The position numbers and the translations under genes were made by a program. From assembly GCA_030706285.1 (NCBI GenBank), contig JAUZOU010000010.1:1-24576 (forward strand): a stretch of 24,576 bases of DNA, read 5' to 3'. Shown piece by piece: positions 14,536 to 23,631 of this stretch; positions within the stretch are counted from its first letter, which is position 1; the number at the start of each line of letters is the position of its first letter. Origin of the DNA: Bacteroidota bacterium. GTDB lineage: Bacteria > Bacteroidota > Bacteroidia > Bacteroidales > UBA1402. The notes beneath the pieces were generated by a model, which was given only the letters and a program-made list of their open reading frames with translations, did no database searches and was not told the origin of the DNA.

Positions 14536-17500
14536 ATGAAAAAAATAAACGTGTTCCTCTCTTCGCTTTGTCTGTTTATCTTATCCAGTGTCGCCATGAT
14601 GGCGCAAAACAGCGTTTCTGGAGTTGTACGCGATCTGCAGACAAAAGAGCCGATCATCGGAGCAACCATCTATGACAAAGGAACGGCAAAAGGCACTGTG
14701 ACAGATGCAGAGGGCAAATTCAAGTTGGTTGTTACCTCGCAATCGGTATTGCATGTTACGTATGTCGGGTTTAAACCAAAAGATGTACCGGTCAATGGTA
14801 AATCAGCCCTGACCATCGACATGGAAGAAGATATGGTCTCGCTCGATCAGGCAGTGGTCATCGGATACGGTGTTCAGAGAAAAAGTGATCTGACAGGTTC
14901 CGTATCATCCATCCAGGCCAAAGATCTGCGAAACCTGCCGGTGACCAATGTCGCGCAAACATTGCAGGGTAAAGCGCCTGGCGTGGAAGTTATACAGAAT
15001 TCAGGATCACCTGGAGCCTCAACTTCCATAAAAATCCGCGGGACAGGGACGATTAACAATTCGGATCCTCTTTATGTAGTGGACGGCATACCGATGGACA
15101 ACATCGATTTTCTGTCTTCAGACGATATCGAATCCATTGAAATCCTCAAAGATGCAGCTTCGTCAGCCATTTACGGATCAAGAGCGGCTAATGGCGTTGT
15201 TCTGGTATCAACCAAATCCGGAACAGACCGGCCCAAACCATTGATCACCTTCAATTCCTATCTTGGTAGCCAGGAAGTATGGAAAGACCCGAACATTCTT
15301 TCCAAAGATCAATATATTTATTTTCAGGATTATGCCAACAATTCTTATTCAAGAACTGAACTAGTCGATGGCGTATTACAGGTCCGTAGTGATAACCAAA
15401 CCTTGCTGAAAAACGGATCAAACTGGTGGGATGCCATCTCCCGTAACGGTATGATACAAAAATACAGTGTATCTGCAGCCGGTGGTAGCCAGGCCATCAA
15501 TTACTACGTTAGCGGCAATTACCAAAAAACAGACGGTATTATCAATCAAAGTGCCTATGACCAAAAAAACCTGGTCGGAAAAATCACCAGCAAACTCAGC
15601 CAAAATACATGGCTGGGATTAACAGTCAATTATTCAAATGACGACCGGAATGTCATTGATGAAAGCGGCACCTGGAGTGTTGTCAAGCAAGCCTTGATTT
15701 TTTGTCCGCTGGTCGCTACCATCGATAATTACGGGCAGTACACCTACAATACACCGGTTGAAATGCTTCGCCGTGCTTCCTATGACAGCGGCAAGGACAA
15801 TTTCATCGGTCAGGTCACTTTCGATTGGGATCTGTTGAAGGATCTGCATTTTACATCCAGAGCAAGTGTAACGACCTATAACCAAAAGGATAGTCACTTT
15901 GAGGTATCCAATACAAGCGACCAGACGATCAATACCAACTCCTACTATCTATCAAGAAATACAATTGACGAAACCAACCTGAGTTGGGACAATGTCCTGA
16001 CCTACAAAAAGACACTTGGAGAGTTGCATCACCTCACGCTCATGGGTGGACAGACCTTGGAGACCAATAACAAAGAGATCATTTTTTGCTCCGGTACAGG
16101 ATACGGAGGATACAATAGCAATTACAACGCCATGGATTTTGCGACAGTCGACCAAACCACTTCAGGCAGCGGAACCGGCTGGCGTTCTCTTGGCTTTATC
16201 AGCCGTCTTTCGTATGATTATGCTGGAAAATATCTTTTCCAAAGCAATTTCAGGGCAGATGGTTCCTCCCGTTTCAAGAAAAACAGATGGGGCTACTTTC
16301 CCAGCTTATCAGTCGGATGGAAACTATCCGATGAAGCCTTTATGGAAAATTTCGACTGGATTTCACTGCTCAAACTAAGGGCAGGTTGGGGACAACTTGG
16401 AAACAACCGGGTCGGCGATTACGTGTACGATACCTATGTTAAATCCGCCGGTTATTATGTCTATGGCCAAACCAACCCGACCATCCAGCAAGCCATGAGC
16501 ATCTCACAGATCGGGAACCCAAATGTGACCTGGGAACGGACGCAATCGTCCAACGTCGGATTGGACCTGAATCTGCTGAACAACCGGTTCTCTTTTTCAG
16601 TTGACCTGTTTAACAAGGACACCAAAGATATGTTGTTGCAAGTACCGCTTGCTTATTATAACGGATACTCATCCATCCCCGTTCAGAATGCCGGCAGTGT
16701 GAACAATAAAGGCGTTGAACTTCAAATGAACTGGAAAGAAAAGAAAGGCGGTTTTTCCTACGAAATCGGAGGCAACATCTCTTTCATCAAGAACAAGGTA
16801 ACATCGTTGGGCGAAGCTGACGACCCGGTTTACGGTGGTTATGTTTCCGAACTGGGCTATATCAACAAAACGGTGGTCGGTGCACCGATCGGCGCATTCT
16901 ATGGCTGGAAAACAGCTGGAATCATTCAAGAAGGCGAAGACATCAGCAACCTGGCTACGTTTAAAACCGATTATACCTTCGGGCCCGGCGATATGAAATT
17001 CGTTGATATCAATAAGGATGGCGTCATCGACGATAACGATAAAACATTTATCGGCAGTCCGCAGCCTGACTTCTATTACGGATTCAATGTCAATTTAGCC
17101 TACAAGAGCTTTGATCTGAAACTGTTCTTCCAGGGAGTCTATGGCAACGAAATCTATAATGCGACCAAATATTATCTCTATTCCAATGTTTCACGTAATG
17201 GCTATGTGACCAATGTTGCCGGCGATTATTTCAGCAAGGTCTGGAGAGGAACACCAACGAGCACGCTGACCGACTACCGGAGCAACTGGTCTGCCAATGC
17301 AGGCGGCACAGTGCCTGCACCTAATACGAACAGCACGATCAACGATTTTAATTTCAGAAATTCTGATTTTTATATCGAAGACGGATCTTATTTAAGACTT
17401 AAAAACGTGCAATTGGGTTATTCTCTCCCAACTTCGGTTTGCAAACAAATCAAACTGAACTCCCTAAGATTGTATGCTTCTGCGACAAACCTGCTGACAT

Positions 17501-17637
17501 TCACCCACTATTCAGGACTGGATCCGGAAATCGGGAAAACACTGGACCAAGAATCCAATAACCTGTATCTGGGAATTGATCAGGGCAGTTATCCGCAGGC
17601 ACGGACCTATACATTTGGTTTAATCTTTGATTTTTAA
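14536..17637 (+). CDS. susC: SusC/RagA-family TonB-dependent outer-membrane transporter
   Basis: This is the outer-membrane channel of a SusCD glycan uptake pair, powered by TonB-ExbBD. The 1033-residue protein has a signal peptide (about 1-23, MAQ) and an N-terminal carboxypeptidase-D-like beta-sandwich (VSGVVRDLQTKEPIIGATI, from 27). A SusC TonB-box-like segment DQAVVIGYG (104-112) and the plug domain with VDGIP (182-186) and the EILKDAASSAIYGSRAANG stretch (202-220) follow. The rest is a beta-barrel ending in the terminal aromatic FDF expected for outer-membrane barrels. The length is typical. susD starts 6 bp after the stop. No ECF sigma-linked extension is present at the N terminus. Confidence 0.96.
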   Translation: MKKINVFLSSLCLFILSSVAMMAQNSVSGVVRDLQTKEPIIGATIYDKGTAKGTVTDAEGKFKLVVTSQSVLHVTYVGFKPKDVPVNGKSALTIDMEEDMVSLDQAVVIGYGVQRKSDLTGSVSSIQAKDLRNLPVTNVAQTLQGKAPGVEVIQNSGSPGASTSIKIRGTGTINNSDPLYVVDGIPMDNIDFLSSDDIESIEILKDAASSAIYGSRAANGVVLVSTKSGTDRPKPLITFNSYLGSQEVWKDPNILSKDQYIYFQDYANNSYSRTELVDGVLQVRSDNQTLLKNGSNWWDAISRNGMIQKYSVSAAGGSQAINYYVSGNYQKTDGIINQSAYDQKNLVGKITSKLSQNTWLGLTVNYSNDDRNVIDESGTWSVVKQALIFCPLVATIDNYGQYTYNTPVEMLRRASYDSGKDNFIGQVTFDWDLLKDLHFTSRASVTTYNQKDSHFEVSNTSDQTINTNSYYLSRNTIDETNLSWDNVLTYKKTLGELHHLTLMGGQTLETNNKEIIFCSGTGYGGYNSNYNAMDFATVDQTTSGSGTGWRSLGFISRLSYDYAGKYLFQSNFRADGSSRFKKNRWGYFPSLSVGWKLSDEAFMENFDWISLLKLRAGWGQLGNNRVGDYVYDTYVKSAGYYVYGQTNPTIQQAMSISQIGNPNVTWERTQSSNVGLDLNLLNNRFSFSVDLFNKDTKDMLLQVPLAYYNGYSSIPVQNAGSVNNKGVELQMNWKEKKGGFSYEIGGNISFIKNKVTSLGEADDPVYGGYVSELGYINKTVVGAPIGAFYGWKTAGIIQEGEDISNLATFKTDYTFGPGDMKFVDINKDGVIDDNDKTFIGSPQPDFYYGFNVNLAYKSFDLKLFFQGVYGNEIYNATKYYLYSNVSRNGYVTNVAGDYFSKVWRGTPTSTLTDYRSNWSANAGGTVPAPNTNSTINDFNFRNSDFYIEDGSYLRLKNVQLGYSLPTSVCKQIKLNSLRLYASATNLLTFTHYSGLDPEIGKTLDQESNNLYLGIDQGSYPQARTYTFGLIFDF

Positions 17638-17643
17638 CAGGAT

Positions 17644-19380
17644 ATGAAACACAAACTAATCGTATATACAAGTCTTATTTGCCTGGCAATAGGATTTAGT
17701 AACTGTAACAGCTTTTTTGATGTCGAACCGACCGGGATGATATCGGAAAAAGAGTATTCCTGTCAGATCAATAACCTGCGCCTGAGCCTGAATGCCGTCT
17801 ACAATCTGATGCAATCCTATGATTATCAGATGAGCGAACTGGTTTTTGGCGAATGTATGAGTGACAACGCTTATAATAAACAGGATAATGACGGGTCAGA
17901 ACTGTGTCAATTGTTAAATTTCCAGTTCAATACACAAAACAAGTACATTTTGAGCCGCTATGAAGTCAATTATAAAGGCATCAACCTGGCCAATCAGGTA
18001 ATCTCAGCGGTTCCAAAGTTGGAATACAACGCTAATTATAGTACGACAACCCAGGAAATACGATACATCCTTGGTCAGGCCAAATTATTGAGGGCGCTTT
18101 TTTATTTCAATCTGGTTAAAACTTACGGAGGAGTCTCCATACAGCCGGAATCTTCGGCACTGTCCGACACGATTGTGCCCCGTTCTTCGGCCGATGACGT
18201 CTATGCCTACATTGAAAAAGACCTACGGGAAGCTTGCCTGATTTTGTACCGGAACCGGTACAAGGAAAGCAACGCCGGCCAAGCTGCAATCGGTGCTGGA
18301 TTGGGCCTTCTGATGAAAGTACTTGTTTATCAAGCCTCACCGGGTATTAAGCTGGAGAACCCAGACCGCGCTACCAAATGGCAGGAAGCGGTTGAAATCG
18401 GCAAACTGTTTATTGACGGAAAGTCCATGACCTACGGGGATATGCTGAAGTTTGATAAACGCTATACGAAAGAGACCTGGGACGAAGTGATGAAACGCCT
18501 GGTACTGACCGATCAGTCCCCCACGAAAGAATCTGTTATATCGGGCGATGTGGCCAACATCCATTCGCTGGTACCGTTTGAAGAGCTTTTCAAAATCAGC
18601 CATGAGTTCAATGCCGAGAACCTTCTTGAGATCAATCATTATGATTATTCCAATTCAGGTTCCAGTATTGAGGAAACCAATTACATGTATTACTGTTTTA
18701 CCGATAATGAAGATTATGATGTCGGGCTGGCACCAACAGACAACCTGACCTCGCTTCGGGATGCAGATCCAAGAGGGTTGTATACAGTGGCCTCTGAAAC
18801 AACTTCCGATTTTTTTAAAGACGAAAACGGTAACAGCTGTTCTCTGAGCTGGTACAACATAGGATTAGGCTGGGTTTTCACCAAATACATGGTCTATCCG
18901 TCCGAAGGATCAAAAAGCGAACGGAATTATGTTGTCATGCGTTATGCCGATGCCATCCTGCTGTACGCGGAAGCATTAAATGAGACAGGAGACCAGGCTT
19001 CAGCCACAACAGTCCTGAACCGGGTGCGTCAACGTGCGGCCAACCTGCTGCTATCTTCGTGTTCCGACAGCAAATACAATAAATGCACGTCTTGTCCTTT
19101 ATACTCCACCATGCCATACGAAGAAGTTAAAAAGAACATCCGTTATGAAAGACGGATCGAACTGGCTGCCGAGATGGATCGCTGGTGGGACATCGTACGG
19201 ACGGGTATTGTTGGCGAACGGATGACTTGGATGGCCAATAATGCTGCGGCAGATAAGAATTCAGGCAAACCACGCTGGAGGGGAAAATACTTCAAAAAAG
19301 GCGTGAATGAACTGTTCCCCATTCCACAGGATGAGATTACCATTTCGAATGGCGTTATAACTCAAAATTTTGGATACTAA
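17644..19380 (+). CDS. susD: SusD/RagB-family glycan-binding outer-membrane lipoprotein
   Basis: SusD proteins form the lid over SusC and bind incoming oligosaccharides. The 578-residue protein has a lipoprotein signal peptide with the acylated cysteine at 21 (IGFSNC). A SusD-type helical core follows, and the hallmark segment RYADAILLYAEALNETG lies at 433-449. The C-terminal part (RRIELAAEMDRWWDIVRTG and the closing LFPIPQDEI) is also typical of the family. An unusual cysteine cluster C473, C481, C484 lies in a loop after LNRVRQRAANLLL. The gene is 6 bp after susC. The following lipoprotein gene begins 13 bp after the stop. Confidence 0.95.
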   Translation: MKHKLIVYTSLICLAIGFSNCNSFFDVEPTGMISEKEYSCQINNLRLSLNAVYNLMQSYDYQMSELVFGECMSDNAYNKQDNDGSELCQLLNFQFNTQNKYILSRYEVNYKGINLANQVISAVPKLEYNANYSTTTQEIRYILGQAKLLRALFYFNLVKTYGGVSIQPESSALSDTIVPRSSADDVYAYIEKDLREACLILYRNRYKESNAGQAAIGAGLGLLMKVLVYQASPGIKLENPDRATKWQEAVEIGKLFIDGKSMTYGDMLKFDKRYTKETWDEVMKRLVLTDQSPTKESVISGDVANIHSLVPFEELFKISHEFNAENLLEINHYDYSNSGSSIEETNYMYYCFTDNEDYDVGLAPTDNLTSLRDADPRGLYTVASETTSDFFKDENGNSCSLSWYNIGLGWVFTKYMVYPSEGSKSERNYVVMRYADAILLYAEALNETGDQASATTVLNRVRQRAANLLLSSCSDSKYNKCTSCPLYSTMPYEEVKKNIRYERRIELAAEMDRWWDIVRTGIVGERMTWMANNAAADKNSGKPRWRGKYFKKGVNELFPIPQDEITISNGVITQNFGY

Positions 19381-19393
19381 AAAACATGATCAT

Positions 19394-20473
19394 ATGAAAA
19401 AACGGCTATTTTATTTATTATCAGGTTTTTTCTTGCTGGCAACGTTGTCATGCAGCAACAATGCCTTCATTGATGATCTGTACGTTAAACCACAAGCGTC
19501 ATTCACGATTGACAATAAATCCCTGTTTGACGTGTTTGAAGCAGTTCATTTTACAAATACCGGAAGCGGGCAAAAATTTGTTGTTTTTCCTGGTGATACG
19601 ACTCATGTCTACGGAAAAGCAGGAAATACCGGATTTTCCTGTAATAGTGACGGTACCTATTCCTATTCATATCAGGAACCGGGTGAATTCACAGCTGTTT
19701 GGGTGGCTTCTTCCATCAATTCAAGCGGTGATGTTATGACCAGTGTCGATTCGGTCAAAATAAAAGTAGTGGCAGCAGACGGCGGGTTGTCAGCCTTTTC
19801 AATACCACGTGTCTATAAATTGACCGATTTTGGCAGTTCGTTTTTTTATGAGTCTTACGGCGAATTTGTCAACGACACGTGCCTCATCTGCCCAATGCCT
19901 TATGCCTTTTGGACAAAAAGTGCCATTAAGAAAGTGCTCGGAGTAAAATTCGCCCTCGATTCAGGTTTGGCATCACTTTATTGGGAATCTCCTTCCAGTG
20001 GGGATGTATCGCTGATTTCAGAGTCAACCAACAAAGTGTTCAGTTTTTACGAAGGCACTAAGCTTGAGCCACAAACCATCAAGGTGGTTACCTCATCAGG
20101 GTATGTCACTAGGTATGAGGCTGTCTGTATGGTAATACCTGAATTTACTACGTTCAAAATCAACAATATCAGTGGTACTCAAACACGTGACATCACGGCG
20201 TTCAACAAATTTAACATTGCCCTTAAACTGCCGGCCGGAACGTCACTGACGAATCTGGCACCGGAATTTGTCGTTATGGCCAATGATGTCAATCTGATTG
20301 ATGAGACTCGAACGGTTAAGGTCAGTATAAACGGTCAAACACAGACATCCGGCGTTTCAACGGTTGACTTTTCGGCGCCGGTTCAATATGTGGTCACCTA
20401 CTCGACGACCGGTAAAAAAGGTCAGATTTACAACTATAGCACTACGTATAACGTTACTGTTACGGCCGAATAA
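19394..20473 (+). CDS. Surface lipoprotein with PKD-like domain, probable glycan-binding protein
   Basis: I start at ATG 19394 because it gives a clean lipoprotein signal peptide (MKKRLFYLLSGFFLLATLSC, acyl cysteine 20). An in-frame ATG at 19370 would overlap susD and push the signal inward. In the 359-residue product, residues about 33-126 look like a PKD-type beta-sandwich (ASFTIDNKSLFDVFEAVHFTN, closing with VDSVKIKVV). The C-terminal ~110 residues resemble the DUF5018-like repeat seen in Bacteroidota surface proteins (ends VDFSAPVQYVVTYS...YNVTVTAE). No catalytic motif is visible. Its place directly after susD is the usual one for a SusE/SGBP-type glycan-binding lipoprotein, which is the likely role. 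Confidence 0.82.
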   Translation: MKKRLFYLLSGFFLLATLSCSNNAFIDDLYVKPQASFTIDNKSLFDVFEAVHFTNTGSGQKFVVFPGDTTHVYGKAGNTGFSCNSDGTYSYSYQEPGEFTAVWVASSINSSGDVMTSVDSVKIKVVAADGGLSAFSIPRVYKLTDFGSSFFYESYGEFVNDTCLICPMPYAFWTKSAIKKVLGVKFALDSGLASLYWESPSSGDVSLISESTNKVFSFYEGTKLEPQTIKVVTSSGYVTRYEAVCMVIPEFTTFKINNISGTQTRDITAFNKFNIALKLPAGTSLTNLAPEFVVMANDVNLIDETRTVKVSINGQTQTSGVSTVDFSAPVQYVVTYSTTGKKGQIYNYSTTYNVTVTAE

Positions 20474-20491
20474 TAAACCTGAATATAGAGT

Positions 20492-23400
20492 ATGTTCTTA
20501 CGTGTAAAAAAGATTGTATTGGTTTTATCTGTTTTCCTGACATTAAATCTGCCGGTTTTTTCAATCAATTACGGAATTTACCGGTTGTTTGCAAATTACA
20601 CGTTTGACAATGGGTATGTGACTGACCAGTGCGGAAATACCGTCATGCCTTTGTACAATAACTGTCAGATTTCTCACGACCCGAAGCGGGGAAATGTCTT
20701 GTCGTTCAAAGCCGCTGAAAAAGGTTATGCCATGATTAGTCCGGTCCCCATACAAGGAGACACCATTTCCTTGTCATTCTGGTTCAGAAGGGATTCGGAT
20801 GATACGGACACTGCCTGGAAACAAATCTTCGAGTTTTTTTCCCCGTCCGATAACAGCAACATCTACCTGATGCCGATGGAAGGCTGGAATAAGACCAACA
20901 GTTGTCTGGTTTGCGACGCCAAATGTTACAGTACGTCTGTGTATGAATCGTTGAACGGCCCCCTGATCAAAGCCGACGAGACCTGGCATCATATCGTGGT
21001 TGTCATCAATGGGCATCATTGGAGCTATTATCAGGATGGGACACTGGTCAGCTCGCAATGGGTGACCAGTTTACTGAGTGTCCAACATCCGACTCAACTC
21101 TACTGGGGTACCAATCCGAATAGAGGTGGTTTTGTGATGTCAGGAGCATTGGATGATATCCGCATCTATCATTATCCATTGAGTGCCAGTCAGGTAAACC
21201 AGCTGTACCTGGGTGAAACCGTCACCGATCCGTCTGAAAGCGGAGCAAACCGGTTTGCATTCGAAAACGACCTGACCGACGAAACCGGCCGGCTGAAGCT
21301 GAGCGGTAACGGCTATTCTTTTAGTACCGATACTGGAATGGGGACTGTCCTGTCAATGGAAGAAGGCCATACCTTGTATTTCACATCAGATCCGATACCG
21401 GACGGCGCCTCGACAATCAGTTTTCTGTATAAAAAGAGCTTCAGTGACACCGATGATGGGAAATACCTTTATCAGGCCACCGATAGTACCGGAGCCAACG
21501 GTTATGGTTTGAAACTGAAACGAACGGACGGCAAGACCTATCTCGTACTTGAAACTCTAATAAAGAGCACGGCGACGACTTATCTGGGAACCTATGCGCT
21601 GAATGACGGTGATTGGAATGCGATAACCATGACCCATGCGGTTGCAGAGAATGATACGGCCGGTGTTATGCGTATTTTTCAGAACGGCATCCAAACAAAA
21701 GCAGCCAGTCGCATCCGGACATTTGTGCTTAGACTCAACAAGTGGGGTATCGGAAGTACAGCGCCTACCTTAAGTGCCGGAGGTTTATACGACGAATGGA
21801 CTATTGATGAGGCTGTCTGGGGCACTTCCGACATAACCGGCTATTACAGCAGAAACCTGAAATCCATCCAGCTATGTGCCGATTGCAAGGATACCTGCCA
21901 GACCATAAGGGATTTCGGCGCTTCGGACGCATGGTACGTGCAATCCATCGGACAACACTGGTCTGAATCAGCCCGGAATCATTTCGCTGAGTTGCTTTTC
22001 AGTAAGGACATGGACGAAAACGGCAATCCCAAAGGCATCGGACTGTCCTGCTGGCGGTTTAATATCGGCAGCGGATCGTACGAACAAGGTTCTTCCAGTG
22101 GCATTTCTGCGGAAGACAAACGGACGGAATGTTTCCTAAAAGCAGACGGCACCTATGACTGGAGTAAACAATCAGGTCAACAGTGGTTTCTTGAACAAGC
22201 GGCCAAAACCTATCATGTAGAAGATATTATCGGTTTTGTCAACGCACCGCCGGTTTATTATACCAAATATGGAGTGGCCTTCAACAGTAAAAGTGTAAAC
22301 AGCAGCATTCTCAAGGACAACTGTTACGATGACTATGCAACCTTTGTCGCCAATGTTGTCCGGCATTTCGATACAGAAGGCATTCATTTCGATTACATCA
22401 GTCCGCTGAACGAGCCTGACTACCTGTGGAATGGTGATGGCAACGGAACCGCTGAACAGGAAGGAAGTCCGTGGACGAATGAACAGATTGTAAAAGTAGC
22501 CGTCAATCTGGACAGTGTCTTTCAATCGGACAAACTATCAACCAAACTACTGATCGGAGAATCCAGTAGTCTTGGAGTAGCGGTGAACCAGTTACCAGTT
22601 TTCTGGGGAAACACTGGCCGTTTTGCCAGTTTACCGACGGTGGCGAGAATATTTTCATCTCACAGTTACTGGAACGATGGTAGCGCCAGCGATCTGTACA
22701 CCTATCACCAGAAAATGCAAACAGCCGTAGCCGGCACCAGCGTACCGGTCGAATACATGCAGACAGAATACAGCTTACTTGGAAACGGCTATCAATGGGG
22801 GCATCCGGATGCTACGACAGGCAGCTTTTCAGAAATCGAATGTGGTCTATCACTGGCCCGCATGATCCATTCCGATCTGGCCTTCTCAAACGCGACCGGA
22901 TGGCAATTCTGGACAGCCTTCGAACCGACCAATCATTATGGAGAAAGCCGGTTTGGGTTAATCGAAGCGCTATCCATGAGCGATAAGACAGATGGCATTG
23001 TCAACGAATGCAAATTGCTATATGTCCTGGGACAGTACTCCCGTTTCATCCGTCCGGGGATGAAACGCATAGCACTAACCCGTTCGGACAATGTCACCGA
23101 TCAAGCATCTCTGAGTGCTCAGTTCTTCTCCGCTTACATGGATAAGCAAACCGGCGAAGTCGTCTTCGTTGCCACCAATGCTGCAACAGCTTCCTGTAAA
23201 ATCGATTTATCCGTATGCAATCAACTGACAGACAGCGTTATGGTTTTCAGACCCTATATTACTTCGGGCGATTACAACCTGAAAGCGCTCGACGAAATCA
23301 GCCCAAAAGAGACCTTTGTCCTGCCAGGCCTTTCCATTGTGACGTTTGTGGGAAGAAATACGAATAACATCAATCATATCAACGAGGAAAAACTTCGCAC

Positions 23401-23629
23401 AAACAACCTCGTGCTGAACTGCGGGTCAGACGTCCTTTATCTCAATGGTTGTACCCATTGCTCAGCTCTTGAGATCTGGGATATTTCAGGAAAACGGCGT
23501 ATCCGGCAGGCTGGTTCCGGTCGGAACTCGGAGACAGTGCCTGTCTCAAACCTGGAAAAAGGCCTGTACATAGTACGCGTATATGACAATAATGGAACAA
23601 CGAATTGTAAATTTGTAAAATACCAGTAA
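20492..23629 (+). CDS. GH30-family glycoside hydrolase with two LamG-like domains and T9SS tail
   Basis: The 1045-residue protein has a signal peptide (about 1-24). Two concanavalin-like LamG domains lie at about 30-240 and 252-455; both have the WHHIV / DWNAITM strand and an ALDDIRIYHYPL- or EWTIDEAVW-like end. The GH30 catalytic barrel spans about 470-955. The acid/base is probably E641 in SPLNEPDYLW and the nucleophile E759 in QTEYS, with GIGLSCWRFNIGSGS (516-530) at the start of the barrel. A type A T9SS sorting domain closes it (about 968-1045). The closest match I recall is Bacteroidota GH30 annotated as endo-beta-1,6-galactanase, but glucanase or xylanase activity cannot be excluded. 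The spacing of 18 bp after the lipoprotein and 2 bp before the GH2 gene shows one operon. Confidence 0.9.
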   Translation: MFLRVKKIVLVLSVFLTLNLPVFSINYGIYRLFANYTFDNGYVTDQCGNTVMPLYNNCQISHDPKRGNVLSFKAAEKGYAMISPVPIQGDTISLSFWFRRDSDDTDTAWKQIFEFFSPSDNSNIYLMPMEGWNKTNSCLVCDAKCYSTSVYESLNGPLIKADETWHHIVVVINGHHWSYYQDGTLVSSQWVTSLLSVQHPTQLYWGTNPNRGGFVMSGALDDIRIYHYPLSASQVNQLYLGETVTDPSESGANRFAFENDLTDETGRLKLSGNGYSFSTDTGMGTVLSMEEGHTLYFTSDPIPDGASTISFLYKKSFSDTDDGKYLYQATDSTGANGYGLKLKRTDGKTYLVLETLIKSTATTYLGTYALNDGDWNAITMTHAVAENDTAGVMRIFQNGIQTKAASRIRTFVLRLNKWGIGSTAPTLSAGGLYDEWTIDEAVWGTSDITGYYSRNLKSIQLCADCKDTCQTIRDFGASDAWYVQSIGQHWSESARNHFAELLFSKDMDENGNPKGIGLSCWRFNIGSGSYEQGSSSGISAEDKRTECFLKADGTYDWSKQSGQQWFLEQAAKTYHVEDIIGFVNAPPVYYTKYGVAFNSKSVNSSILKDNCYDDYATFVANVVRHFDTEGIHFDYISPLNEPDYLWNGDGNGTAEQEGSPWTNEQIVKVAVNLDSVFQSDKLSTKLLIGESSSLGVAVNQLPVFWGNTGRFASLPTVARIFSSHSYWNDGSASDLYTYHQKMQTAVAGTSVPVEYMQTEYSLLGNGYQWGHPDATTGSFSEIECGLSLARMIHSDLAFSNATGWQFWTAFEPTNHYGESRFGLIEALSMSDKTDGIVNECKLLYVLGQYSRFIRPGMKRIALTRSDNVTDQASLSAQFFSAYMDKQTGEVVFVATNAATASCKIDLSVCNQLTDSVMVFRPYITSGDYNLKALDEISPKETFVLPGLSIVTFVGRNTNNINHINEEKLRTNNLVLNCGSDVLYLNGCTHCSALEIWDISGKRRIRQAGSGRNSETVPVSNLEKGLYIVRVYDNNGTTNCKFVKYQ

Positions 23630-23631
23630 TC

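Noticed and set aside
19370..19393. Earlier ATG for the PKD-like lipoprotein overlapping susD
   Set aside because: It would place eight polar residues before the lipoprotein signal peptide; the ATG at 19394 gives the standard arrangement.
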